From: Arthrobotrys musiformis
Taxonomy: Eukaryota > Ascomycota > Orbiliomycetes > Orbiliales > Orbiliaceae
Reading direction: 5' to 3'
Assembly (NCBI GenBank): GCA_036971715.1
Contig: JAVHJL010000003.1
Span: 1,922,001 to 1,986,000 of the forward strand
DNA length: 64,000 bases
Below, piece after piece: positions 24,135 through 35,505 of this stretch. Position numbers and translations under genes: made by a program. The notes beneath the pieces are model-generated. The model was not told where the DNA came from, ran no database searches, and worked only from the letters and a program-made list of their open reading frames with translations. Numbering within the stretch: position 1 is the first letter of the stretch; each line of letters begins with the position of its first letter.

Positions 24135-25535
24135 ATGGTAGCACAAGCACAAACGCGATTTCCTACACCCGCCAACCCCGCCAACCACTTCAACATGCAA
24201 CAGGCGTCAACACCAGACCATATCACTTCCATGACAGACCCAACCCCCCACCCCACCCTCGACACCCTCCCCCCCGAACTCCTCTCAAACATCATAACCC
24301 ACCTCCCAAACCACCATTCCAAACACCACATCCTCCCCCTCCTCCTCGTCTCCAAACGTCTCTACAACGCCACATACCCACACCTCTGGCAAACCCTCGA
24401 ATCCAGCGCGCAAGAACGCTATTCATACCCCCTCACAGGCCAACGAGACCGCACCACCAGATTTTCAAAATATCCAACATCGCAAATCGCGGTGATGTAG
24501 CCGGGTTTAAATACTTGAAAAATATTTTCTTTTGGCCGTCGGATTTGGAGGAGGGTAGCGTGTGGATTGAGTCTGGTTTGTTTTCTTTGATCGCGGAGAA
24601 GATTGTGAAAGGGGAGGTTAGGTTGCGATGTGTGGATTTTGTGATGGATTATGCGGATTGTATGACTACACTTCCCTTTTTTATATGCATTTTCCCCCGG
24701 CTGACGCTATTTAGTCAGCGAAGAGGCGTGTGAATTTCTGGAAGCATTGAAAAAACACTCAGAACACTGGTCCCACAAACTAAGTCTGAAGATAAACATC
24801 CCCTGGTGCGCCGAATTCCTCCCAATGATCACTGAAAACTTCCGGCTGGAGAATATAACCTACCTCCGCATCCGCAGCGACGAGGACACCCAATCCGGCG
24901 GTGCGGGGGAGGGCATCGACATTGTAATCGATAACATACGCCGTCTAACAACCCTCCTCCAACAAGTACCATTTTTAAACCATTTGGAACTAGACGGACC
25001 GGAGCACGACAACGATAGATTCGAAACTCCGATTGAACCTCTCCTTCCCGAATTACGGCGCCTTCAAAGCGCTATCTTGGGATTAAAGAAGCTTTATAAA
25101 CTCGCTACTTCGGAATTACTTTTCCACCCATCCTTCTTCATCACACCACCGGAGAATGCCAGAAAAGTGACGATATCGCAGGTTGTATCACGGGAATGGT
25201 GGCGGCAGTTCTCGCAATGCCCCTTCGCAGGCGTCGAAGAACTAGTCCTAATCGTCCACGCAGATTACCGCCCAGAAGCGTGGGCTTCCCCGGATGATAT
25301 AGATAACAGGGCCGGAGAATGGGGGTCCGTGTTCAAGATAGGAAGTCTGGCGGTGACGGGGTTGAAAAGGCTAAAGTGGCCTACCAACGATCTCGCTCCT
25401 CACGATTTTTTCGAGTTGGCGCTGGCGAGGAATCCGGGTCTTGACGAGGAGAGCCGGAAGAATTGTGAGTATATGCAGCTGTTTACCAAACATTTTGCTG
25501 TACCGAAGAGAAAGACGCGGCGGAGGAGGCAGTAG
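24135..25535 (+). pseudogene. F-box protein gene, tandem copy A, with a one-base frameshift
   Basis: Exon 1 24135-24659, intron 24660-24714 (GTATGA donor, GCTGAC branch point, TTTAG acceptor), exon 2 24715-25535. The F-box is at about residues 40-80 (LPPELLSNIITHLPNHH...LLLVSKRLYNATYPHLW). The frame then runs to a TAG at 24498-24500, while the frame two bases over carries on with the segment homologous to copy B (GFKYLKNIFFWPSD, aligned with GLKYVKEIAFNSDE). The frames switch at or near the C5 run 24428-24432. The coding length is one base short of a multiple of three (1346 nt), so a single lost C explains it. There is no GT between the two frames, so an intron cannot. Either a recent pseudogene or a homopolymer sequencing error. 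The rest of the frame is intact to the C-terminal basic tail KRKTRRRRQ. Confidence 0.75.
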
Positions 25536-25823
25536 CAAGCCATCCACCCCCGATCCAACGCTCAGATTCGCCTAAAACGATACTTGCAATCAAGAACCAA
25601 TAACCAAAAAAGACATCCCCAAGGATCCAATAGCAAGTGTTGCAAACGTTGCATTTTAACCGCATTTTAACCGCATATAAACCGCCGCCGCTGACTCCAA
25701 CCTCAATGCATAAATTCCCATGCATCTTCGAAGCTCCAATATCAAAAAACCAATATCGTCCAAACTACCAAAGTAATCCCCAAAAGCCTATAATAAGCCC
25801 CCATACCCCGTATAAACATAAAA

Positions 25824-27117
25824 ATGCACCTCCTCCTCCTCCCCAATGAACTCCTCTCCGCAATCCTCGACCCCATAACCCCAACCCGCCAATCCACCTT
25901 CCCCCTCCTCCTCGTCTGCAAAGCATTCTACGAAATCCTCTACCCAAAGCTCTGGCGCAAGCTCTCCACCTGCGCGCAGGAATACATCTACTACACGCAC
26001 CGATCCCGCCAACGCCACGGCCTCAGAAAGTTAGTACACTACGCCGCCACCGTCGGACTGGAAAACATCCGCGGCCTCAAATACGTCAAGGAAATAGCCT
26101 TCAACAGCGATGAGGATTTTTCAAAAGACGGGGTCTGGGATTCCAGCGGTCTATTGGAAGTAATGACAGAATTGATCCATCGGGGGGACATAACCCTAAA
26201 AAAACTGGTGGTGACAAAAACAGACTCCTCTTCCAGCGAATGTACTCCCCCCACCCCCCCTCAAAACCCCACTATCTATCTAAAGCCCCCCCCCCCTTTC
26301 AAAGCAATATCTAACCTACCACAAAGGGCAAGGAACCCCCGCAATGATCAACTTCCTCAAAACCCTAAAATCCAACCCTCCAGCCGACATCACAATCCAC
26401 ACTTCATACTATAACACCGACACCATCACCCTCCCCCTCAATCTCTTCCACCCCCCCGCCATAACCTCCCTAACCCTCCACCACCACTACCCGAACTACG
26501 ATAGCTTACGCGACTCCACCATCTCCGCGACCAATATCCCCCACATAATCTCCCTCCTCTCAAACCTCCCCTCTCTCCAGCTATTAATATTAGACCTAAG
26601 ATACACCCCCACCTCCATCACATACCTCCACTCCCCAGACCTAGAATCCCTCTTCCAATCCACAATCTCAAATCTCCCCCTCCACACGCTAGGAACAATA
26701 TCAATCCTCTTCAACCCATCATTCTACCTCCACCCCCCTCCATCAACAAAATCCCTAACAACAACCCAAACAGGCGATAAAACCTGGTGGGAACAATTCT
26801 CGCGCCACCCGCTCCCTCTTCTCGAGGAATTAGCAATCTTCACACCACCCGCCCACTCCCTCCCCGACGACGGCACGCACAGGTATAACTTCTCACTCAC
26901 CACGCTGGAAATAACAAGTTTGAGAAGACTCCACAACTTGTCTCGTCTCCAGACTCCTCAACTTGACGCCAACTGCGAGGATATATGGTGTCCGGAGAAT
27001 TTCCTGGATTTAGTGTGTGCCAACAATCCCAACCTCGACGCCAGCGATCGGGAGTACTGTCTCTCCCAGAGCACTAGCTTGAAGAAGCGCATCGCAAGGC
27101 TCGATGTCCTGGGTTAG
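25824..27117 (+). CDS. F-box protein, tandem copy B
   Basis: Two exons: 25824-26241 and 26327-27117, 402 residues. The 85-nt intron contains a C11-rich run and an ATCTAAC branch point, is phase 1, and lies at the same place as the intron of copy A. The N-terminal F-box is LLPNELLSAILDPITPTRQS-TFPLLLVCKAFYEILYPKLW, residues 4-45. The C-terminal part shares with copy A the pattern NPSFYLHPP...WWEQFSRHPLPLLEELAIF, while the middle is diverged. It starts only 288 bp after copy A ends, on the same strand, so the pair is a tandem duplication. SCF adaptor function is inferred from the F-box only. Codon use is C-rich at third positions, like exon 1 of copy A. Confidence 0.8.
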
Positions 27118-27898
27118 GCCCCGGATACGCAATCAACCATCCACCGCTCTAAATAACAGGGACTGATATTACACCCCCGCTACGGTATTTTGTACCAAAA
27201 CACCCAATCAATGCCTTCAACACGCCATTAAAATAATATCAAAGTAAAAGACTTCATACAAACCTCCATTCAACGACTATTGAAAATATACCCTTTTCCA
27301 ACACAGTAATATATATATATAAGTATATATACATAACCCACAAAAAACCCGTAAATACCACCTCTTCCCTAACCCAACCTGCCCACTTGTCCCATATCCC
27401 CCAGTCTAAACCATCACCAGCGAACAATAAAATACCAACGCCCGAGAAACACCCAAGCCTCACAGTACCACATCATAACCCAAATGCTACGCATCCTACA
27501 AACCTAACATAACAATAACCCGGTCTTTGCACGGTCTGGGTACCAGATCATACCCCCCCGGGCCCATCTACGTAACTCTCCAAAGTTATACCATCCCAAC
27601 TCACACCCAAACTAAAACCAAAGCCTTCCCAGAATCTATAGAAGACCATCCAAACCCACAATATAATAATCACCATGAACAAAATCTATATAAAAAAACA
27701 GAATTCCATTCTTCCCTCTAATGTCCACGTTCAGTTAAACCCTCTGAATACGCCATTTTAAACAAAAAAACAAAAACGAAAAAAGTTCAAGTACAAAAAC
27801 CAGAAAACCACTGTTAAAACCCCACTTTAAAGTACCTTCTACCCCCCATTAATAGCCATAACCCCAAGCCGACCAGTAAAGCGTAGCAAAGAGAAGAC
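27118..27898. other. Convergent intergenic region
   Basis: Lies between the 3' ends of F-box copy B (+) and the trehalase gene (-). AT-rich with a TATATA run at 27309-27332. No gene is seen. Confidence 0.5.
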
Positions 27899-30425
27899 TT
27901 AAAAAACCATCTCCTCCCGATCAAACGCATTACTAAAACTATCCGGCGGCGTAAGCGCCCCCAATGCCCGGCGCATATGACTATTAATAATCCCCAACCC
28001 AACCTGAAAACTCGCATTCACCCACCCAAACCCTTCCCTCGCAACCCCCTTAAAATCCAACCCCTGGTTCCCATACTCCGCATCAACCCTGTGCGGATCC
28101 ACCGGTCGAGTAACATCATACTTCTCAACAACTACCCCGTTATAGTCGAAGAACGCCTTCGTCATCATGAACAGCCATCTATACGCAAGCCGCTCCGCTT
28201 CCTGATCGAAGCCGTAGCGTTGAAGGCCGCTCCACGCAAGTATCTGCTGCGGCGCCCACCCGTACGGATAGTCCCACTGGCGATTCGGACGATCTATGCC
28301 CACAATCCCTCGTGACTCCTCCGTCCCGGCGACTAACCCGCCCAGAACTTCAAACTTCGGCAATCCCCGTTCTACCATCGATCGAGCTTGTCCGGGAGAC
28401 GCAACCCCGGCCCACATGGCCCAGAACGTCGTCGCCGTCTCGTAGAAATGTTGCTTCTTCTCAACCGTGTCGTAGTCGAAAAAGAACCCCTTCTCCGGAT
28501 TCCACATGTACTTATCCATCGCCATCTTTCGCTTCCTCGCACGACGGTCCCAGATCGCAGAGGACTCAACGTGTCCGCTCTTCTGCTCCCCGACAAGCCA
28601 TTCGTCAGGAACAGGCAGTTTATCCCCAAACACCGTTCGGATCGTCTTGGATATGTCAATCTCATATTTGTAAAGTAACGAATTGAGATCGATTGTCGCA
28701 AGGTTACCGCAGATTCTCTCTAGGCGATAGGAGGTATCGTGCCCGCTCTCACGAACGGCTCGGTCGTGCAAAAAGTAATCGTCCAATTCCGGCTCAAGGA
28801 CGTCGCCGTCATTATAGGCCTGCTGAAACTCTTCCGATGTCATGTTGTGCTTTTCGGCATACGGTTGCAATAGGTGCTCGAAATGCGAGGCTTCAGTTTC
28901 CGGTGGGATACCTTTACCTTCCGGGCGGTAACGCGAGAGTCCGGTGACTTTGTCCAATCGCGGTTCCGACATCCAGACTTGGTGGTACTCCTTCATCGCG
29001 GCCAGGAGCGCCTGTCTGAGAAACTCCTTCGACTCGGGCTCGTGTCGGATCCTTTCGTACACGCGCAGAGCCATGTCGGTCAAAAATGGCGGTTGCGAAC
29101 GGGAAAGATAGTAGGATCGGTTGGCGTTCAGGATCTTTCCGTAGTGCTGGATGCAGAAGGCGAAGTGCTCGACCATGTTCTTGGCCAGATCGACCTTGTT
29201 GTCCAGAATCAGCCCGAGCGACTCCATGTACGAGTCCCAGCCGTAAAGCTCGTTGAAACGACCGCCGGGGACGACGAACGGTTTCCCGACGAGCGTCTCT
29301 TGTCCGGTTCTGGGATCGATTTCTTTATCCATGGCGAGGGCGAGCAAGCCAGGTTTGTCGTTGAGCGACTTGACGTAGTCGGGCGTGATGTCCTTGGGCA
29401 GCTGGATGACCTCCAATCGCAACTCCGGACGGTCAGCGGCAACCTGTTGGTAGTACGCCAGCTGTTCCGGAGCCCCAATAGGGACGTAGATGCGAGGTCG
29501 TGGGTCATCGGTACGATCCTTGGGGTCAAACCCAACGACCTCAATAACGCTGGCATCGATACGACGGGTCAATCCGTCCCAGAAGCTGGTTCTGATCAAT
29601 CGGGACAGACGGTCGACTGGGTTTTCGTTCAAACGGGCTTCATCCAGAACGATGTAGCGGCGTCCGAATTGCTTGGCATAGGTGAGTTCCTGCAGCAGGT
29701 TGGATAACATGTAGGTGCCTCTAATATCGGCACGGTTGTATCCACCCGAGTTGGCAGTGCCGAGGGTGATTGTTTTAGGACCTCCATCGTCGATGGTGAT
29801 CTGGTAGTTCCCGTCGGTGTCCTCGGACTCGAGGAGAGACTGCAGGGTGGTGACGACATTGATGAAGAACTTGCGAGGCTGCGAGGCCGGTTCGTCTTTT
29901 TGTTCAAATTAGCAAACATATAAAAGGAACCGTGCGCGAACAGGTGCCTGGCTTACCGTAAGATGCACGTCTGCGTCCGCCACTCCTTGGCTGGCCATCA
30001 ATGCCGGAACCGGATCCAATCGGTATAGCAGCCTGCATGATAATCCATTAACACCACTCCACCAAAAATAAAATAAGATAGAATAAAATAAAAAAATGGT
30101 AAATAAAACATACCGAAGTGGAGTAGGTGCGGACTTTGCTCCTGACGGCGCCTTTCAGGGTGGAGCCGATATCGTGGTCGGCTCCGTAGTAGATGTGGGC
30201 AGGGGCGAATTCATGCAGAGAGTCGTGGGATGTGTTATATCGGAGGACGCCCACGGTGCGAGGGGCATCGTTAGTGGTGCCGATGGTGGAACGGACGGGG
30301 ATGCCCTCGGCTTCGAGGGAGGCCTTTGCGACGGCAGGAACGATCTGTTCGAGCCTCTGAGGGTGGACAATTGTCGGGGCGGATGGAAGGCTGCCCGGCT
30401 GGGGGGCGTGGGGTCCGCTCTCCAT
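27899..30425 (-). CDS. Neutral (cytosolic) trehalase, GH37
   Basis: Three exons on the minus strand: 30114-30425, 29957-30032 and 27899-29895, 794 residues. Introns are 81 and 61 nt. The enzyme hydrolyses trehalose to two glucose molecules in the cytosol. Both trehalase signatures are present: PGGRFNELYGWDSY (about residues 339-352) and QWDYPYGWAP (about 669-678). The regulatory N-terminus has YYGADHD...VRTYSTS, a PKA consensus RRRAS with Ser at about 128 (encoded by the small exon 2), and the EF-hand-like calcium loop DTDGNYQITIDD (about 155-166). This is the arrangement of yeast Nth1, which is activated by PKA phosphorylation, 14-3-3 binding and calcium. The ATG at 30425 is the first in frame. 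The divergent neighbour 6.1 kb away encodes the PKA regulatory subunit. Confidence 0.95.
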
Positions 30426-31170
30426 CTTTGTCCTTTGCTGTGCGGTAGCTTAGCTAGCTAGCTGGAGCTGGTAACGTGGGTGTAGATGCAGCTGGTAGAT
30501 GCAGCTGGGAGCGTGTAGACGGTGGACGGCAGCTGCGAGGGGATTCAATTGGCGTTGTTGATTCTTGATTTGATTATAATAACGAAGGTTGTTGAACTGC
30601 TGTGAACGTGAACTGGAGCTTGCTTAGCTTAACTAGCTTTCCTCTCGTTGATGGTTTTCGGTGCAGAGAAGCAGAACAGAAGAAAGAACTCCCACAGGGC
30701 CCAATAAATAGTAAAACCAAAATAATAAAATTAAATAAAATTCAAATTAAATAACGAGAAAGAGGAGATAATCGGTCCCTCTTTTTTTAAAATAAAATAA
30801 AATGGAGGGAGGGGTTATGAGGGCGTGAGCGAGATGCGCGGTGTGATGTGCAGCTATGCCATGCAATCCAGCTCAGTCGACAGGCAGCTCGCCCCTCTTC
30901 TCTGCTCTTCTGCCCCGCTGCTACGATGCTACTGACTGACTTACTAGTAAGAGTACTATGGTATAATTGAGTGTGTGATAGAAGAAATGCTTCCACGGCC
31001 TTCGATGGACGACTACCAGCTCAGATATGCGTGCGTCTGCAGCAGTTTCAACAGCAGGCCGGGAAGAGCAGGAAAGAAGGAAAGGAAGGGCAGGCAAATG
31101 ATATAACGGTTATAAACTAAAATAGTACTATGTAAAGGGGGACTTACTCTCTTACAGCCACTCTCCTACG

Positions 31171-31219
31171 AATAAAATAAAAATAAAATAAAATAAAATA
31201 AAATAAAATAAAATAAATT
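31171..31219. repeat. AAAAT pentanucleotide microsatellite
   Basis: About ten units of AAAAT/AATAA in the trehalase upstream region. Confidence 0.9.
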
Positions 31220-32915
31220 AAAATAATTGTTAGAACAGAAAAACGGAGGAGATTGAGTATAATTATGAGGCCAAGGGGAGGGCAATTGCAAGTATGATGA
31301 CTTCACAGCTCCAAAAGCAGACAGGGGGGTCTCCCGGCTCGGTTCCAGTTTGTCTTCCAACCTAAAACCCCCCTCTTCTTTTCTATCTCCACTTCTTATA
31401 TATATTATATACACACGATCCAATTGGCCGTGAACGAAAGCTTCAATCCAAATCAAAATTCTTCACAAAGATAATATTCTCGGCGAAATCCAAAAGTCAT
31501 CCAACAGAATCCCACCCAAATTCCAATTCGTTTGCTGGGAGAGAAAGAGAAAAAAAGCACTCGCCTCGTTTATATTCCCCCACGCCCTTTAATTCCCCGA
31601 AACGAAAAAAATAAGCTACAACCAGAGCTCATCGCTAAGCTCGAGACCTAGTTAAAAGGGGGGGGGTTGAGGGGAATGTTTGGGCAGAAGAGGTGTTCGG
31701 ACGTGCTCCGAAACGGCGAAACGGTCTATGTCCACCACACCATCCACCATTCCCAGCATTCAAAAAAAAGGAAAGAGAGAGAAAGTGACCGGGGAAGCTT
31801 AGCTAGCTGCTGCAGACAGAAAAGCTAGGGAGTTCTGGTGGTCTTTGCTGCAACTACTTACTGTGCTTACTAGTATTGAATAGTAAGTAGCAGAGCAGCA
31901 GCTAGTAGTTTATTGGTGGCAGTGTATATGTAGAAAAAGTCGATTCGAAATGACCCAGCATGCAACACCGACGGTTATATAAACACCTCCACGGACTCAC
32001 CAGACTTCAAGGTAAGACTCATGTGACATGCATGTACAATGACGGCGTTCATCTCCGGGGAAGAGTGAGAGAGAGTGAAAAAGTATGGGGTAGAAAGAGA
32101 GAGAGGGCGGACACTCCGCGAACGCCCCGGAGATTTGGCCGCCCAAAAGAAAAGAAAGAAACCCCATCACATACTATCAATTACGCCGCGATGCTCATCG
32201 AAAACGCCCCCAATGCAATCCTCTTACTTATGTAACTCTGAATTATATTGATGAGAGGATGAGAGAGAAAGATCAGATGACCCCTTGCAGCCGGTGTTCG
32301 CAACCAACCAACCACACTCGCACAAACCACAGAGCCGGGTCAGGCACCGGAATGCCCAGCTTCTCGACCAGTCCGTGCTTTGCCTCAATGCTATAGGCTA
32401 TTATCACGTCTGTTATGTATGTGTATGTGCGGTGTTCTGCATGGAATCTTCGTCGAATACCGCCTGCATTCTATCAATATCAATGCCCTTCAAAGGGCAA
32501 TTTCCAACTAGAACACGTAAACCAGCTTCAAGAACACAATACAAAGACGTAGCAACCAATTCCATTCCCTTCTAACACAAGATGGTATCACGGGGAATTC
32601 CTCCCAGCTATCCTCTCCACAAAACCCCCACACTTAGTAAAAGAGGAAAGCACTGACGCTGGAATTCGCCTGACCGCACTCCACACTAAGACCGTCAGTG
32701 AGCTCGCCGGGGAACCGTCTGCAACGCCGATAACATGCACACGACACTACTCCATTATGCACTCGAATAGTAAAAAACAAAAGTAAAAGCAAAGCCCTCA
32801 GATCCTCATGTTCATCGACGGTAGATTAAGCCGTTTATCAGATCGGCGTGGAAACGTGTTGTTGTGTTGATCGGATCAGATGTTTGCGCACGCGACAAAC
32901 CCACAAAACTTTAAC

Positions 32916-32941
32916 TTTTTTTTTTCGCGCGAAAAAAAAAA
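32916..32941. promoter_or_regulatory. Perfect 26-bp palindrome T10-CGCGCG-A10
   Basis: Ten T, then CGCGCG, then at least ten A (eleven in fact). The centre TTTCGCGCGAAA is two overlapping E2F/SBF-MBF-like half sites (CGCGAAA) in inverted orientation. Its position in the shared intergenic region of trehalase and PKA-R suggests a regulatory or cruciform-forming site; the function is inference. Confidence 0.45.
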
Positions 32942-33856
32942 ATTTACTAGCGCGATGGATGTTCTACATATCGCGATGCACTACGACTACAAGCTACAGC
33001 TACGATGGAGACTTATATGCATATTGAGATAATAGAATAGCATTCATATCTAATTCTATGTAATAAAAACAAAGCAAAACGACCTCCTCAAGAACTCGCA
33101 GAGACCACTTCCCAATTTAACCCCCCATCACCCTTTGTCCCGAATCGAGAATAAAAGGTATAGAACCTGTCAGACCACCATCGCTACCAACCCAAAATGC
33201 CATCATCCGTCCGAAGACAAAAGTCAAGCAAGTGGGTCGAGATCATCACCACCTCATCCTTTTTTCAAAGAACGGGTAAGAATAATCGGCTTCACTCTAT
33301 GGCAGCGAGGTAATAAGGATAAGGCCATCCAGTCATCAGCCAGGATTGGAAAAGTGGCTCTTTTAAAGAATTCAAAAGAGGATGTACACTATAGAAAAGA
33401 TCCTATCTGTGAGGTTGTTAGTATTTGTTTGTAGATGATTGTATATCTTTTAGGGGGGGGGTTGACATACGAAGTGTGGTCTAAAGAAAAAAGAGAAAAA
33501 AGTGGAAATGGGTGGGAGGAAGAGGTCCTTTTATAGTCGCCATTTCCCGCCGAGGGAAAATTCTCGTCGCAAGTTTGCGCACAACACATTCGGTAGGACC
33601 TCAGCAAACTTTTTCGACAAACAAGGGTTCACCTGAAAATTTTTATCATGACGATGAATCTAAGCTACATCAAGCCGCCGCTCGCAATTTTCTGTAATTG
33701 ACCCCCAGACTATTCTGTAATTGCACCTCGGTGGATATACTACCATCACCTACTATTCCTCGTGACGGGCAAAACGAGGAGCTCTTTAAAAAGAAGAATA
33801 GGTGAATATAATGTGCTGCGCGAGGGAGAGGACCTTCATCGAACAGCAAACAAAAA

Positions 33857-33929
33857 TCTCGAATCGTCCAACGGTTTAAGATACCCGCCTGTCACGCGGG
33901 AGACCGGGGTTCGACTCCCCGTTCGAGAG
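33857..33929 (+). tRNA. tRNA-Asp (anticodon GTC)
   Basis: A 73-nt cloverleaf without intron. The acceptor stem TCTCGAA pairs with TTCGAGA and the discriminator is G. The anticodon arm is CCCGC-CTGTCAC-GCGGG with anticodon GTC. The T arm is CGGGG-TTCGACT-CCCCG. The D stem GTC pairs with GAT and includes one G-T pair. A poly(T) terminator follows 7 nt downstream. Confidence 0.95.
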
Positions 33930-33936
33930 CTTCTTC

Positions 33937-33950
33937 TTTTTTTTTTTTTT
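33937..33950 (+). terminator. RNA polymerase III terminator of tRNA-Asp
   Basis: A run of 14 T directly after the tRNA-Asp gene. Confidence 0.85.
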
Positions 33951-35442
33951 ATATATTCATCTACTACTTATCCTTTTACTCTTCTTCTTTTTACTCCACC
34001 AATCTATATGTACATACTTGATACATGTACACATATCAGTTGGTGCTGGAGGCTCGTTTTGCTAACATTACTCACGGTGCAGGGAATGCCAGCTTGGCCC
34101 CGCAGACCAACGGATGACAAACACAGCTGCGGTGCAGGCGGACGGCTCAAGCTTCTAGAAGACAGCATGGAAGCAAACACACACCCTGGCAGCCAGCAAG
34201 CGAGCCAATGGGACCGGGCATCCAGGCTTTTCCATACCGCATTCCACAGCTTCCAGCACACCATCTCTCTCTCTTTTTTTTTCCGAGCAGACAGTTGCAG
34301 TGAACAATAAAGCGGGGTGTTTGCTCTCACTCACATACTTGGTACTTGCTTCGTAGCATGGATGTATGTATGTCCGTGCTATGCTGTGATGGTGAGGAGG
34401 ATGGACACACCCTCTGCGGGCTTGGGAATAAGAAAAACGGGTGTAGCCAAAATTAAACATCCAAGCGAGCGAGGGAAACGGATATTTATCCAGAACGGAC
34501 GCCCGCCCCCCCGTCCAGTCGGAACATCTCAGACATTCCCACATATCCAATGCAATACATATACACAGACTCTGGCATCAATCCCCACAGTGCTGGATAC
34601 GACAATGTATTATATTGCGAGGACTTGTATATGAGTGTGATATGATGTGGGAGTATGTGACCAAGACTTGAGTAGAGGAGGAGAGAGGCTGGGAGTAGTG
34701 TGTGCTTGCTTGCTTTTGGGGAGTCCTTTTTTCTCCCGCAAACAGCTCAATTGCAAGGCCTCTGCTGAAATCGTCTCCTCCTCCAACAGATATTTAAAAA
34801 AAGAGAAGAAGAAGAAAAGGGAAACGAGGACAATTAAAAGCCTCTCCCCGAAACCTTCTTTCGAACCTTTCCCTCTTCTCCCTCTATTCCATTTGACTTG
34901 ACTTGACTCGATCTGAGAGGAGAGGAAATGGTGGTTGTTCTTGCGGCATTCCAGAAGCTCGATTAGCTCTCGTCTACGTTCACCGTACATTCACACTAAC
35001 CCGCTGCAGCAATAGCACTGCTGTTATAGTCGATTATATTGCAGTCTGCTTGAGCTGTCCCCTTTGAGTCCCTCCGCCTCCCTCTTCTCTCTTCTTCTCT
35101 CTCTCCGTTCTCCATTCTCTGCTCTGCTCTGCTCTCTATTCCCTACTCGACTCGACTCAACTCGACCTGAACAAAGCATCGTCTCTCGATCGTGTGTGTA
35201 TTGTATTATATCCAGGGTAAGTGGCTGGTCGATATTAATATCCGGTGGTCGGTTTCGCGCTATATCCCATACCATATCATATCATACTCTGCTCTGCTCT
35301 GCTCCAGAGCTGGACCTCATCGCCATCATCTATACATACATAAGTGCATACGTGCATACGAGCATGTGTGCAGCCGTGTGACTTCAACTCGAACCCCTCT
35401 TCTCATCCTCATTCTCCTTCTCCTTCTCCTTCTCCTCCTTCC

Positions 35443-35472
35443 TCTTCTTCTTCTTCTTCTTCTTCTTCTTCT

Positions 35473-35505
<33 letters not shown>
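35443..35505. repeat. Compound trinucleotide microsatellite (TTC)n(TGC)n
   Basis: About twelve CTT/TTC units followed by about nine CTG units. It lies in the probable leader or leader intron of the PKA-R gene. Confidence 0.9.

Larger units (their letters stand above)
30426..33856. other. Intergenic region upstream of trehalase
   Basis: Promoter and probable 5' leader of the trehalase gene. It contains an AAAAT pentanucleotide microsatellite (31171-31219), several TAGCTAGC-type palindromes (about 30450 and 31800) and the palindrome at 32916-32941 listed separately. No ORF has a recognisable domain. Confidence 0.5.

Noticed and set aside
24420..24500. An intron explaining the frame change in F-box copy A
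   Set aside because: No GT dinucleotide lies in the interval where the frames switch, so a one-base indel is the simpler reading.
33762..34310. 182-codon plus-strand ORF
   Set aside because: It runs straight through the tRNA-Asp gene and its terminator and has no domain; a chance ORF.
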